A stretch of DNA of 46,665 nt from an uncultured Prevotellaceae bacterium (GCA_902780025.1 CACZDV010000031.1:1-46665), one strand, 5' to 3'. Positions 27,984 through 36,469 are shown, counted from the first letter of the stretch. A program made the numbers and translations. Notes: generated from the letters alone by a model not told the origin.

Positions 27984-29779
27984 TTAAGACACTCTATAAG
28001 CAGATAGGCGAGTATTGGAAGGCCTCGCTGTTGACGCCCGTATGGACGGCGTTAGAGGTGGTGATGGACGTGTTGATACCTTACGTCACGGCCTCGCTCA
28101 TCGACAAGGGTATCAATGCTGGCGACATCTCGCAGGTGTACTATTACGGTGCGCTGATGATGTTGATGGCTTTCCTGTCGTTGGGCTTTGGCATTCTGGC
28201 GGGACGCTCCGTAGCTTATGCCGCGACGGGCTTTGCTGCTAACCTACGGCGCGCAATGTACCGCAATATCCAGCGCTTCGCTTTCTCAAACATCGACAAG
28301 TACTCCACTGCCGGACTGGTTACCCGCATGACCACCGATGTGTCAAACCTGCAGAATGCCTATCAGCAGATACTGCGCATCACTGTGCGCGCTCCCTTCC
28401 GGCTGCTGCTCTCGATAGTGATGTGCCTGGTCATCGACGCCCGTCTGTCGCTTATCTTCATCGTGGCGATGGTTGTTCTGAGTTTTTCGCTCTACAACAT
28501 CATTTCGAGGGTGGCGCGACTGTTCCAGCAAGTGTTCGTGAAGTACGACGAACTTAACCAGAGCGTACAGGAGAACATCCAAGCCATTCGCGTGGTGAAG
28601 GCTTTCGTGCGCGAGGATTATGAGAACCGCAAGTTCGCCCGTGCCGCCGAAGGCCTCTATAAGTTATATGTGCGCGCGGAGAGCCTCATGGCACTGAACC
28701 ACCCGGTGATGAACCTCGTGGTCTACGGCTGTATTATTGCTCTCTCGTGGTGGGGTGCCCACTACATCGTCGGCGGTACGCTGACCACGGGTGAACTGAC
28801 GTCGCTCTTCACCTACGTGATGAGCATCCTCCAGTCGCTGATGATGCTGTCGATGATCTTCGTGATGCTGACGCAGAGTGCCGCTTCCGGCCGACGCGTG
28901 GCTGAGGTCATCGACGAGCAGCCCGACATCGTGAATCCCGAAAACCCGGTGTACGAAGTGGCCGACGGCAGCGTCGAGTTCCGGGGAGTGAGGTTTGACT
29001 ATCTGACCCACCCCCAGCCCCTCCCTCAACAGGGAGGGGCTGGGGGTGGGTCTTCTCACAAACGCTCTGCCCTCTACAACGTCACTTTCAGCATCGCTAC
29101 GGGCGAGACCGTAGGCGTTATTGGCGGTACCGGCTCAGGTAAGTCGACGCTCATCAGCCTCATCTCGCGCCTCTACGATGCGGGACAGGGCGAGGTTCTG
29201 GTCGGCGGACGTAATGTCAAGGACTACGACCTGGCGACACTGCGCTCGGCGGTGGCTGTGGTGCTGCAACAGAACACGCTTTTCACGGGCTCGGTGCTCG
29301 ACAACCTGCGCTGGGGTAAGCCTGATGCCACGTTGGAGGAGTGCCGTGAGGCCTGCCGACTGGCCTGTGCCGACGAGTTCATCGACCAGATGCCCGACGG
29401 TTACGATACCCGCATTGAGCAGGGCGGCACCAACGTCTCGGGCGGTCAGAAGCAACGCCTCTGCATAGCTCGTGCCCTGCTGAAGCGACCTCGGATTTTG
29501 GTGCTCGATGACTCGACCTCGGCTTGTGACACGCAGACCGATGCCCGCATCCAGCGCGCCTTCCGTGAGGAACTGCCGCAGATGACGAAGCTCATCATTG
29601 CCCAACGCATCTCATCGGTGGAGCATTGCGACCGCATCATAGTGATGGACAACGGTATGGTCACGGGATTCGACACCCATGATGAACTACTCAAGAGCAA
29701 TCAGCTCTACAAGGAGATTTACGACATACAGATGGCCGACCGCGGCGACTTTGACGCACAGAAAGGAGGTACACGATGA
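27980..29779 (+). CDS. ABC exporter half-transporter, subunit with degenerate ATPase site
   Basis: 599 residues: six membrane helices (about 1-310), then an ATPase domain. Walker A is GGTGSGKS (about 381-388), the signature NVSGGQKQR, and Walker B VLVLDDSTSACD-like (ILVLDDSTS). The residue after the Walker B Asp is Asp, not the catalytic Glu. With the next gene, which has Glu, this is the pattern of heterodimeric exporters such as TM287/288 or LmrCD, which export drugs, lipids or peptides. The gene overlaps both neighbours by ATGA. A perfect GC-rich palindrome (29005-29052) inserts 16 residues (about 342-358, HPQPLPQQGGAGGGS) between the A-loop Tyr (RFDY) and the first core strand of the ATPase. 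Confidence 0.95.
   Translation: MIKTLYKQIGEYWKASLLTPVWTALEVVMDVLIPYVTASLIDKGINAGDISQVYYYGALMMLMAFLSLGFGILAGRSVAYAATGFAANLRRAMYRNIQRFAFSNIDKYSTAGLVTRMTTDVSNLQNAYQQILRITVRAPFRLLLSIVMCLVIDARLSLIFIVAMVVLSFSLYNIISRVARLFQQVFVKYDELNQSVQENIQAIRVVKAFVREDYENRKFARAAEGLYKLYVRAESLMALNHPVMNLVVYGCIIALSWWGAHYIVGGTLTTGELTSLFTYVMSILQSLMMLSMIFVMLTQSAASGRRVAEVIDEQPDIVNPENPVYEVADGSVEFRGVRFDYLTHPQPLPQQGGAGGGSSHKRSALYNVTFSIATGETVGVIGGTGSGKSTLISLISRLYDAGQGEVLVGGRNVKDYDLATLRSAVAVVLQQNTLFTGSVLDNLRWGKPDATLEECREACRLACADEFIDQMPDGYDTRIEQGGTNVSGGQKQRLCIARALLKRPRILVLDDSTSACDTQTDARIQRAFREELPQMTKLIIAQRISSVEHCDRIIVMDNGMVTGFDTHDELLKSNQLYKEIYDIQMADRGDFDAQKGGTR
29005..29052. repeat. Perfect GC-rich palindrome inside the ABC exporter gene
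   Basis: Arms of 22 bases (29005-29026 and 29031-29052) are exact reverse complements around the loop CAAC. The 48 bases are 16 codons and keep the frame. The left arm contains CCCACCCCCAGCCCCTCCCT, nearly identical to the copies near tamB and tamL. Confidence 0.95.
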
Positions 29780-31614
29780 GACAACCGAACTTCGGAGGCC
29801 CACGTGGCCCGCAAGCCCAGGCTGGGTTCCAGCGGGTTGGCAAGCAGACGCGCAGCATCATCTGGCGTATGGCCCGCATGGTGCTTGCCGACTACAAATT
29901 CTCTATCGGCGTGGTGCTCGTCTGTATCGTGGTCACGTCGGTCACGACGTTGGCCTCGACGCTTTTCACGCGTACCTTAATAGACGACTATATCGTGCCG
30001 CTGACGCAGACCGACAACCCGCAGTTCGCCTCGCTCGAGCAGGCGCTCTTCAAGTTGGGTCTCGTCCTGCTGCTCGGCGTCGTCTGTTCCTACCTCTACA
30101 ACCGCCTGATGATCAACGTGTCGCAGGGCACACAGCTTAGGCTGCGCCGTCAGTTGTTCGAGCGTATGGAGCGGTTGCCCATCAGCTACTTCGACCAGCG
30201 TTCTCACGGCGACATCATGTCGGTCTATACCAACGACGTCGACTCGTTGCGGCAGATGATATCCACGGCGCTGGCACAGGTCTTTAATTCCGTTATCACC
30301 ATCGGCGTCACCTTTGCTTCGATGATTGTGCTCAGCGTCCCGCTGACGCTGGTCAGCTGTCTGATAGCCGCCGTCATGATGTTCACCACGACGAAACTCG
30401 GCCAGCGGTCGCGCCGCTATTTTCGCACCCAGCAGGAGTGCCTCGGACGTGTCAACGGTTATATCGAGGAGATGATGACCGGTCAGAAGGTGGTCAAAGT
30501 TTTCTGCCGTGAGGAGCAGACCCGCCTCGACTTCGAGACCATCAACGAACAGTTGCGCTCGTCGGCTTGCAACGCCAACCGCATTGCCAACATCGTGATG
30601 CCTGTCAACGGCAACCTCTCCAACCTCGGCTATGTCCTTATCGCCGTCGTCGGTGCTACGCTGGCCCTCGGCAACTTTTCACTTTTCACTTATCACTTAT
30701 CACTTGGAACGATCGTGGCTTTCCTGACGCTGAACAAGAGCTTCACACAGCCCATCACCCACGTGTCGCAGCAGATCAACTCTGTACTCAATGCCGCCGT
30801 CGGTGCCGAGCGCGTCTTCACGCTGATGGATGCTGAGCCGGAAGTGGATGAAGGTAACGTGGAACTGAATAAGCCCGAGGGCGATGTGGATTTCCGTCAC
30901 GTCAATTTCGGCTATACACCGCAGAAGCAGGTGCTCTTCGACATCGACATCAACACCCAGCCCGGCCAGAAGGTAGCCTTTGTGGGCGGTACGGGTGCCG
31001 GCAAGACTACTGTCATCAATCTCATCAACCGTTTCTACGAGACGCAGGACGGTGAGGTGCTTTACGACGGCATCCCCATCACCCATATCCGCAAAGACTC
31101 CCTGCGCCGCTCTATGAGCATCGTGCTGCAGGAGACTCATCTCTTCACGGCTACCGTGCTTGAGAATATCCGTTACGGCCGCCTCGATGCTACTGACGAC
31201 GATTGCATCCGTGCCGCCCAGCTGGTCGGAGCCCACGACTTTATCCGCCGACTGGCCGACGGCTATCAGACCATGTTGCAGGGCGACGGCGGCAATCTGT
31301 CGCAGGGTGAGCGCCAGCTGTTGGCCATTGCCCGTGCCGCTGTGGCCGACCCGCCCGTGCTCATTCTCGACGAGGCTACCTCATCGATTGATACCCGTAC
31401 CGAGCAACTCGTTCAGCGTGGGATGGACACTATTATGCAGGGTCGTACCACCTTCGTCATTGCTCACCGCCTGTCGACGGTCCGCAATGCCGACCAGATT
31501 ATCGTCCTCGACCACGGGCGCATCGTAGAAAGCGGCAGCCACGCAGAGCTCATGGCTTTGCGTGGCCGCTACTATCAGCTCTGCATCGGTGATGACACCT
31601 CGCTGCTGAATTAA
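29776..31614 (+). CDS. ABC exporter half-transporter, subunit with intact ATPase site
   Basis: 612 residues: membrane domain (about 35-345) and ATPase domain with Walker A GGTGAGKT (about 404-411), Q-loop VLQETHLF, signature NLSQGERQL, Walker B and catalytic Glu in LILDEATSSID, and switch His in IAHRLST. The signature has Gln where the partner has the canonical Gly (SQGE against SGGQ), as often happens in asymmetric exporters. It pairs with the gene before it. A CTTTTCA/CTTATCA array (30675-30702) encodes residues about 300-310 (FSLFTYHLSLG) in a loop near the fifth and sixth membrane helices. Confidence 0.95.
   Translation: MRQPNFGGPRGPQAQAGFQRVGKQTRSIIWRMARMVLADYKFSIGVVLVCIVVTSVTTLASTLFTRTLIDDYIVPLTQTDNPQFASLEQALFKLGLVLLLGVVCSYLYNRLMINVSQGTQLRLRRQLFERMERLPISYFDQRSHGDIMSVYTNDVDSLRQMISTALAQVFNSVITIGVTFASMIVLSVPLTLVSCLIAAVMMFTTTKLGQRSRRYFRTQQECLGRVNGYIEEMMTGQKVVKVFCREEQTRLDFETINEQLRSSACNANRIANIVMPVNGNLSNLGYVLIAVVGATLALGNFSLFTYHLSLGTIVAFLTLNKSFTQPITHVSQQINSVLNAAVGAERVFTLMDAEPEVDEGNVELNKPEGDVDFRHVNFGYTPQKQVLFDIDINTQPGQKVAFVGGTGAGKTTVINLINRFYETQDGEVLYDGIPITHIRKDSLRRSMSIVLQETHLFTATVLENIRYGRLDATDDDCIRAAQLVGAHDFIRRLADGYQTMLQGDGGNLSQGERQLLAIARAAVADPPVLILDEATSSIDTRTEQLVQRGMDTIMQGRTTFVIAHRLSTVRNADQIIVLDHGRIVESGSHAELMALRGRYYQLCIGDDTSLLN
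30675..30702. repeat. CTTTTCA/CTTATCA heptamer array in the ABC exporter gene
   Basis: Two CTTTTCA units are followed by two CTTATCA units, 28 bases, in frame, encoding FSLFTYHLS. Confidence 0.9.
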
Positions 31615-31630
31615 GATAATACAAAGTTGG

Positions 31631-32689
31631 TTAGTCGGCGGCTTCGAACTCTTCGAGGAAACGGGTGTCGTTCTCAGAGAAGAGGCGGAGGTCGTTGACG
31701 CGGTACTTCAGGTTGGTGATGCGCTCAACGCCCATACCGAAGGCATAGCCGCTGTAGATCTTCGAGTCGATGCCACACTGCTCGAGCACGTTGGGGTCGA
31801 CCATTCCGCAGCCGAGGATTTCAACCCAGCCGGTGTGCTTGCAGAAGCCGCAGCCCTCGCCGCCGCAGATGAAGCACGAGATGTCCATCTCGGCACTGGG
31901 CTCGGTGAAGGGGAAGTACGAGGGACGCAGGCGGATCTTGGTGTCGGCGCCGAACATCTCCTTGGCGAACGAGAGCAGCACTTGCTTGAGGTCGGTGAAC
32001 GACACGTTCTTGTCGATATACAGTCCCTCGACCTGATGGAAGAAGCAGTGGGCACGGGCGGTGATGGCCTCATTGCGATAGACGCGGCCCGGGCAGATGA
32101 CGCGGATGGGGGCGGTCAGCTTGCCGTCCTCGGTGTGCATCTGTTCCATGACGCGGGCCTGGACGCTCGAGGTGTGCGAACGCAGCAGGATATTCTTGGT
32201 CACGTCGTTGGGATGCTGTGAGACGAAGAAGGTGTCCTGCATGTCGCGGGCGGGGTGGTCAGCGGCGAAGTTCATCTTGGTAAAGACGTGCAGGTCGTCC
32301 TCGACCTCGGGACCGTCGGCCAGCACGAAGCCCATGCGACTGAAGATGTCGATAATCTCGTTAGTAACGATGGTCAGCGGGTGGCGTGTACCTAACTTAA
32401 TGGGGTAGGGGGTGCGCGTCAGGTCTATCTGGTCGTTGCCGGTCTCCTGGTTCTCGCACTGTTCACGCAGCTGGTTGATGCGCTCGGTGGCCATCTGCTT
32501 CAGCTCGTTGATTTTCATGCCGACAGTCTTCTTCTGGTCTGCGGCCACGTTACGGAAATCATTCATCAGGGCCGTAATCTCGCCCTTCTTGCTGAGGTAT
32601 TTCAGGCGCAGCTGTTCCACTTCGTCTGCGTTCTTGGCGCTCAGCGTCTGTACTTCTTTCAGAAGTTCGTCTATCTTGTCAAGTAACAT
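31631..32689 (-). CDS. pheS: Phenylalanyl-tRNA synthetase alpha subunit
   Basis: Charges tRNA-Phe together with PheT, which is not in the window. 352 residues: an N-terminal coiled coil that binds tRNA (about 1-90), then the class II catalytic core with motif 2 (GRVYRNEAITARAHCFFHQV), the cysteine segment CFICGGEGCGFCKHTGW typical of bacterial PheS, and motif 3 GMGVERI. The start ATG at 32689 is chosen because the promoter box at 32727-32720 would lie within a longer version starting at 32722. It converges with the ABC exporter operon, with only 16 bases between the stops. Confidence 0.97.
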   Translation of the reverse strand: MLLDKIDELLKEVQTLSAKNADEVEQLRLKYLSKKGEITALMNDFRNVAADQKKTVGMKINELKQMATERINQLREQCENQETGNDQIDLTRTPYPIKLGTRHPLTIVTNEIIDIFSRMGFVLADGPEVEDDLHVFTKMNFAADHPARDMQDTFFVSQHPNDVTKNILLRSHTSSVQARVMEQMHTEDGKLTAPIRVICPGRVYRNEAITARAHCFFHQVEGLYIDKNVSFTDLKQVLLSFAKEMFGADTKIRLRPSYFPFTEPSAEMDISCFICGGEGCGFCKHTGWVEILGCGMVDPNVLEQCGIDSKIYSGYAFGMGVERITNLKYRVNDLRLFSENDTRFLEEFEAAD

Positions 32690-32719
32690 ATCAATAGATG
32701 TAATTTGAAAATTTGGGTG

Positions 32720-32727
32720 CAAAGGTA
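32720..32727 (-). promoter_or_regulatory. -7 box of pheS
   Basis: TACCTTTG on the minus strand fits TAnnTTTG. The -33 position falls inside an AATTAAG heptamer array (32741-32768), so the repeat forms part of the promoter region. Confidence 0.6.
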
Positions 32728-32740
32728 CAAAAAAAATAAG

Positions 32741-32768
32741 AATTAAGAATTAAGAGTTAAGAATTATT
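32741..32768. repeat. AATTAAG heptamer array between divergent promoters
   Basis: AATTAAG, AATTAAG, AGTTAAG and AATTATT, then AATTAAGAAT at 32772-32781. It fills the space between the pheS -7 box and the lipoprotein promoter. Confidence 0.85.
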
Positions 32769-32797
32769 TTGGAATTAAGAATATTTTTGTAACTTTG
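32768..32797 (+). promoter_or_regulatory. Promoter of the lipoprotein-murB operon
   Basis: TTTG (32768-32771), 18 bases, TAACTTTG (32790-32797). A transcript start near 32804 supports the gene start at 32822. Confidence 0.65.
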
Positions 32798-32821
32798 CAC
32801 CCTGATTTTGAGATGCTGACC

Positions 32822-33667
32822 ATGAAACGGCTTCTTGTGGGTATGTTAGCCCTGACGGTACTGATGTTTTCGTGTAAGGGGAAACAGGCTGAAGGCACGA
32901 CGGAGGACGCGCCCCAGGACAGTATTGACGCCGCTGTGACCGACTCGCTGGAGGTAGATACGATGGAGCAGCTGATTATGGAGACACCCATGCCGAGGGC
33001 TGCCGACGAGCTTTTCGATGATTTCCTTTTCAACTTTGCTGCTAACAGCAAGCTCCAGATGGAGCGTGTGGCGTTCCCATTGCCCAATGTTCGCAATGGG
33101 GAGACTACGTATGTGGGCAAGGGTGAGTGGAAGATGGAACGCTTCTTCATGCGTCAGGACTACTATACGGTGCTCTTCGACGATGAGCAGCAGATGGAGC
33201 TCGTGAGGGACACGTCGGTCAGTCAGGCAACGGTCGAGAAGGTGTACTTCAATACGGGTGCCGTCATGCAGTACCAGTTCCGTCGCATCAAGGGTGCCTG
33301 GATGCTGACAGAGGTAAGGACCGAACCGATCGCCTCGAACCGTAATGCATCGTTCCTGGAATTCTATCACCAGTTTGTGACCGATTCGGTATTCCAGACG
33401 GAGAGCCTGCATGAGACGGTGAAGTTCGTAGGCCCCGACCCTGACGACGACTTTGCCCGCATGGAGGGCATCCTGACACCCGACACGTGGCCCGCCTTTG
33501 CCCCGGAACTGCCCGACCGCATGATTTACAACGTTGTGTATGGCAAGCCGACGACGCCTGGCAATCAGAAGATTTTCGTGATGCGTGGCATTGCTAACGG
33601 CCTGGAGTTGGAACTGACCTTCCGCTGCCACGACGGACATTGGGAACTGATGAAACTTAGTAATTGA
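32822..33667 (+). CDS. DUF4348-type lipoprotein
   Basis: 281 residues with lipobox LMFSC about 18 residues from the ATG at 32822, followed by an acidic, low-complexity linker (about 20-55) and a single folded domain. The domain contains NGETTYVGKGEWKMERFFMR and a C-terminal segment ending FRCHDGHWELMKLSN. I match it to DUF4348 from memory; its function is unknown. The lipid anchor places it in the periplasm or on the outer membrane. murB starts 4 bases after its stop, so the two are probably translated together. Confidence 0.8.
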   Translation: MKRLLVGMLALTVLMFSCKGKQAEGTTEDAPQDSIDAAVTDSLEVDTMEQLIMETPMPRAADELFDDFLFNFAANSKLQMERVAFPLPNVRNGETTYVGKGEWKMERFFMRQDYYTVLFDDEQQMELVRDTSVSQATVEKVYFNTGAVMQYQFRRIKGAWMLTEVRTEPIASNRNASFLEFYHQFVTDSVFQTESLHETVKFVGPDPDDDFARMEGILTPDTWPAFAPELPDRMIYNVVYGKPTTPGNQKIFVMRGIANGLELELTFRCHDGHWELMKLSN

Positions 33668-33671
33668 GAGA

Positions 33672-34676
33672 TTGAAGGATTTTGCTGACTATAGCCTGAA
33701 GGGGCATAATACGTTTGGAATTGACGCCCGTTGTCGTCGTTTCCTGGAGTTCGAGGATGACCAGGAAGCGATGACGGTAGCCGAAATCCTGAGGACGACA
33801 GAACTCCCATATATAATAATAGGTGGCGGCAGCAACCTGCTGCTGACGCGCGACTTCGAGGGCATCGTGGTGCGCTCGGCCATCAAGGGACATTGCTTCG
33901 AGGACGGCTACCGGATGGTCTGCGGTAGCGGCGAGACCTTTGACGATATGGTGGCCACGAGCATCGAGGCGGGCTACTACGGACTGGAAAACCTGTCGCT
34001 GATACCCGGCGACGTGGGAGCGAGTGCCGTACAGAACATCGGAGCCTACGGCGTCGAGGCGAAAGACCTTATTCTCTGCGTCTGGGCCATCGAGATTGCT
34101 ACCGGAAAGCCCTGTATGTGGGGCAACAAGGAGTGTGAATACGGCTATCGCCAGAGCCGCTTCAAGCACGACTGGAAGAACCGCTACCTGATAACCCGCG
34201 TTACTTATGGTCTGTCAAGGACTTTCGAACCGCATCTGGACTATGGCAACATCCGCGCCGAGTTGAAGCGGAAGGGCATCACGGAACCCACAGCCCAGCA
34301 ACTGCGCCAGACGATTATCGACATCCGCAATGCCAAACTGCCTGACCCCAAGGTGACGGGCAATGCGGGCAGCTTCTTTATGAACCCCGTGGTGAGTCGT
34401 GAGAAATATGAAGAACTGGCCGCTCAGTTCGCGGACATGCCCCACTATAAGGTAGACGAGCAGCACGAGAAAATCCCTGCCGGCTGGATGATTGACCAGT
34501 GTGGCTGGAAAGGTCGTACGATGGGACGTGCCGGCGTTCATCCCAAGCAAGCGCTGGTATTGGTGAATCTTGGTGGCGCTACGGGCAGCGAAATCGTGGC
34601 ACTCTGCACAGCCATCCAGCAGGACGTAAAAGCAAAATTCGGTATCGATATCCATCCCGAGGTAAACATCATATGA
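33672..34676 (+). CDS. murB: UDP-N-acetylenolpyruvoylglucosamine reductase
   Basis: Second step of peptidoglycan precursor synthesis: reduces the enolpyruvyl group with NADPH and FAD. 334 residues with FAD-binding IIGGGSNLL (about 49-57), Arg160 in YGYRQSRFK, the catalytic Ser234 in GNAGSFF and Glu330 near the C-terminus (HPEVNII). The start is TTG at 33672: no ATG is available in the 18 bases back to the in-frame stop, and MKDFADYSLKGHNTFG is the normal N-terminus. It starts 4 bases after the lipoprotein stop and overlaps the next gene by ATGA. Confidence 0.97.
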   Translation: MKDFADYSLKGHNTFGIDARCRRFLEFEDDQEAMTVAEILRTTELPYIIIGGGSNLLLTRDFEGIVVRSAIKGHCFEDGYRMVCGSGETFDDMVATSIEAGYYGLENLSLIPGDVGASAVQNIGAYGVEAKDLILCVWAIEIATGKPCMWGNKECEYGYRQSRFKHDWKNRYLITRVTYGLSRTFEPHLDYGNIRAELKRKGITEPTAQQLRQTIIDIRNAKLPDPKVTGNAGSFFMNPVVSREKYEELAAQFADMPHYKVDEQHEKIPAGWMIDQCGWKGRTMGRAGVHPKQALVLVNLGGATGSEIVALCTAIQQDVKAKFGIDIHPEVNII

Positions 34677-35464
34677 AGCTAACTTTTCTTGGAACGGGAA
34701 CATCGTGCGGCGTACCCACCATCGGGTGCCAATGCGAAGTCTGTCAGAGCACCGACCCGAAGGACAAGCGGTTGCGCTGTTCGGCATTGGTAGAGACGGA
34801 GCAGACGCGGTTGCTCATCGATTGTGGCCCCGACTTCCGTCAGCAGATGATGCCCCAGCCCTTCCGTCGTATCGACGGCATCCTGATTACCCATGCCCAC
34901 TACGACCACATGGGCGGAATGGATGACGTGAGACCCTACTGCCAGTTTGGCGAGATCAACGTCTATGCCGACCCCATTGCCCGAAAGGGACTGTTGGAAA
35001 TGCTGCCTTACTGCTTCGCCGAAAACCGCTATCCGGGAGTACCCGCCATCCAGTTGCACGAGATTCATAAGCATGAAGCGTTCACGATTGGTGATATCGA
35101 CATCATGCCCTTCGAAGTGATGCACGGACGTCTGCCCATCTTGGGTTACCGCCTCACTCAGCATACCTCGCACCTCGTACCTCGTACCTCGACCCTTACC
35201 TACATCACCGATATGAAGACCATCGACGAAGGTGAGTTGCAATTTATTGAAGGAACGGAAATCCTCGTGGTGAACGCTCTGCGACAGCAGCCTCACCACT
35301 CTCATCAGAATCTGGATGATGCTATAAGATTTGCCCGTAGGGTAGGGGCCCGACGCACCCTACTGATACACTCCAGTCACCACATCGGCCTGCACGAAGA
35401 ACTGAACCGCACTTTGCCTGAGGGTATAGAAATAGCTTACGACGGTCAGGTCGTGGAGATGTAA
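34673..35464 (+). CDS. PhnP-like MBL-fold metallohydrolase
   Basis: 263 residues. The metallo-beta-lactamase motif HAHYDH (74-79) and the extra cysteine cluster GCQCEVC (18-24) are those of the PhnP-like phosphodiesterase group, which cleaves cyclic or diester phosphates. The substrate here is unknown. The start ATG at 34673 overlaps the murB stop. An ACCTCGT array (35165-35192) adds residues about 165-173 (HLVPRTSTL) in a loop between two strands. Confidence 0.93.
   Translation: MKLTFLGTGTSCGVPTIGCQCEVCQSTDPKDKRLRCSALVETEQTRLLIDCGPDFRQQMMPQPFRRIDGILITHAHYDHMGGMDDVRPYCQFGEINVYADPIARKGLLEMLPYCFAENRYPGVPAIQLHEIHKHEAFTIGDIDIMPFEVMHGRLPILGYRLTQHTSHLVPRTSTLTYITDMKTIDEGELQFIEGTEILVVNALRQQPHHSHQNLDDAIRFARRVGARRTLLIHSSHHIGLHEELNRTLPEGIEIAYDGQVVEM
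35165..35192. repeat. ACCTCGT heptamer array in the MBL hydrolase gene
   Basis: ACCTCGC, ACCTCGT, ACCTCGT, ACCTCGA: four units, 28 bases, read in frame as HLVPRTSTL. Confidence 0.9.
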
Positions 35465-35468
35465 TAAC

Positions 35469-35744
35469 TTAACGCTTTTTCTTTCCGAAAAGTCCCATAA
35501 TGCCCCCGTAGCTTTTCTTCAGTTTGCGGTATAGCAGGAAGAGGTCGATGACCGTCACGCTATTGGCCACAAGACTGGCAATATAGTCACCCTTGCTGGT
35601 GTCTTCGCGCTTGACGAAGAGCTCCCCCCAGAGGGTAGAGAACTGCTTGTTGTCTGTCTGCATCTCGTCGAGCAGTTCATCCTTGCGCTGGCGGATTTCC
35701 TCCAGCGTACGATAAGTGTTCTGAGGTTTCTGTACGGGTAACAT
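35469..35744 (-). CDS. Small conserved protein of unknown function
   Basis: 91 residues from the ATG at 35744 (MLPVQKPQNTYRTLEEIRQR). The first half is a charged helix or coiled coil; a possible membrane-associated helix follows (YIASLVANSVTVIDLFLLYRKL), and the end is very basic (GLFGKKKR). The frame is open to an ATG at 35774, but that extension (KIEKLEVNN) is encoded by a heptamer array, so I prefer the shorter form. It follows a holin-like and a YtxH gene in the same direction, a trio I associate with Bacteroidales envelope stress. Function unknown. Confidence 0.75.
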   Translation of the reverse strand: MLPVQKPQNTYRTLEEIRQRKDELLDEMQTDNKQFSTLWGELFVKREDTSKGDYIASLVANSVTVIDLFLLYRKLKKSYGGIMGLFGKKKR

Positions 35745-35753
35745 ATTATTTAC

Positions 35754-35802
35754 TTCTAACTTCTCAATCTTCACTCTTCACTTTTCACTTCTAACTTCTC
35801 AC
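35754..35802. repeat. Seven-unit heptamer array between two small genes
   Basis: TTCTAAC, TTCTCAA, TCTTCAC, TCTTCAC, TTTTCAC, TTCTAAC and TTCTCAC: 49 bases covering the whole gap and including the stop codon of the holin-like gene (35801-35799). Confidence 0.9.
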
Positions 35803-36149
35803 TTACTAAGTAGCAGGTTGGCGAGGAAGTGGACAAGGGGGCGCTCAATCCACTTCTCGTGGTAGAAGAAGAACAGCAAAAGGAGCAACAGGTGGACTCC
35901 GCCGACAACACAGAAGGCAGGAGCCATACCAATGTGCTGACCTAACCAATAAGCGGCGGCGAACGACAGGAACATCATGACGGCGATGATGAGCAGGAAG
36001 AACAGAATAGCCAAGGCGGCGGCCGTCAGTAGGCGCACCACCTTGTCTATCACGTCCAACTTCACGTATTCCGTCTGGAGTCCGAGATAGTGCTTGAGCA
36101 GTTGTGCCAACTGCCCGATATTCTCCACGTTCTTATCGCTCGATAACAT
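35799..36149 (-). CDS. Holin-like membrane protein (phage holin family, superfamily III)
   Basis: 116 residues with two membrane helices (about 42-66 and 77-95, the second very rich in Leu and Phe) and an amphipathic N-terminal part. It resembles the group annotated as phage holin family protein or Holin-X, which in Bacteroidales is chromosomal and not linked to a phage. Its place between a YtxH protein and a small unknown protein supports an envelope role. The stop codon lies in a heptamer array. Confidence 0.82.
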   Translation of the reverse strand: MLSSDKNVENIGQLAQLLKHYLGLQTEYVKLDVIDKVVRLLTAAALAILFFLLIIAVMMFLSFAAAYWLGQHIGMAPAFCVVGGVHLLLLLLFFFYHEKWIERPLVHFLANLLLSK

Positions 36150-36152
36150 CGT

Positions 36153-36187
36153 TTTTCACTTTTCACTCTTCACTTTTCACTCTTCAC
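36153..36187. repeat. TTTTCAC/TCTTCAC heptamer array, five units
   Basis: TTTTCAC, TTTTCAC, TCTTCAC, TTTTCAC, TCTTCAC directly upstream of the holin-like start, followed by AGCGAAGCGACAAGCGAAGC, a further short direct repeat just before the YtxH stop. Confidence 0.9.
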
Positions 36188-36210
36188 TAGCGAAGCGACA
36201 AGCGAAGCGC

Positions 36211-36420
36211 TTACTCCTCAGCTACGTCCTGAATGTCGTCCACCAGGTCACCCACTTCCTTGCGGCTGAGCTTGATGTTGTGCTTCTTCAGGAAGTCTTC
36301 AACGGCGTCAGTAATTTTGACACGAGTGTCGGCACCCTTTTCGGGGGCCATCAGCAGACCTAATGCAGCGCCGGCGATTGCTCCGCCTAAGAAAGCGCCA
36401 ATATAACCAATACTCTTCAT
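36211..36420 (-). CDS. YtxH domain protein
   Basis: 69 residues. A glycine-rich membrane helix (GYIGAFLGGAIAGAALGLLMAPEKG) leads into a basic amphipathic helix, the standard YtxH form, linked to general stress in other bacteria. The start at 36420 (MKSIGYIG) is supported by the TATTTTTG box at 36469-36462 upstream. First gene of the three-gene minus-strand cluster. Confidence 0.88.
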   Translation of the reverse strand: MKSIGYIGAFLGGAIAGAALGLLMAPEKGADTRVKITDAVEDFLKKHNIKLSRKEVGDLVDDIQDVAEE

Positions 36421-36461
36421 GTTGTGATTCTTTTTTGTTGGTGATACATTGATTGACATCG

Positions 36462-36469
36462 CAAAAATA
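36462..36469 (-). promoter_or_regulatory. -7 box of the YtxH-holin cluster
   Basis: TATTTTTG on the minus strand fits TAnnTTTG, 42 bases before the YtxH start. No clear -33 box. Confidence 0.4.

Noticed and set aside
35799-36420. Prophage remnant, because of the holin-like gene
   Set aside because: No capsid, tail, lysin or integrase genes are near; this type of holin-like protein is a normal chromosomal gene in Bacteroidales beside YtxH.
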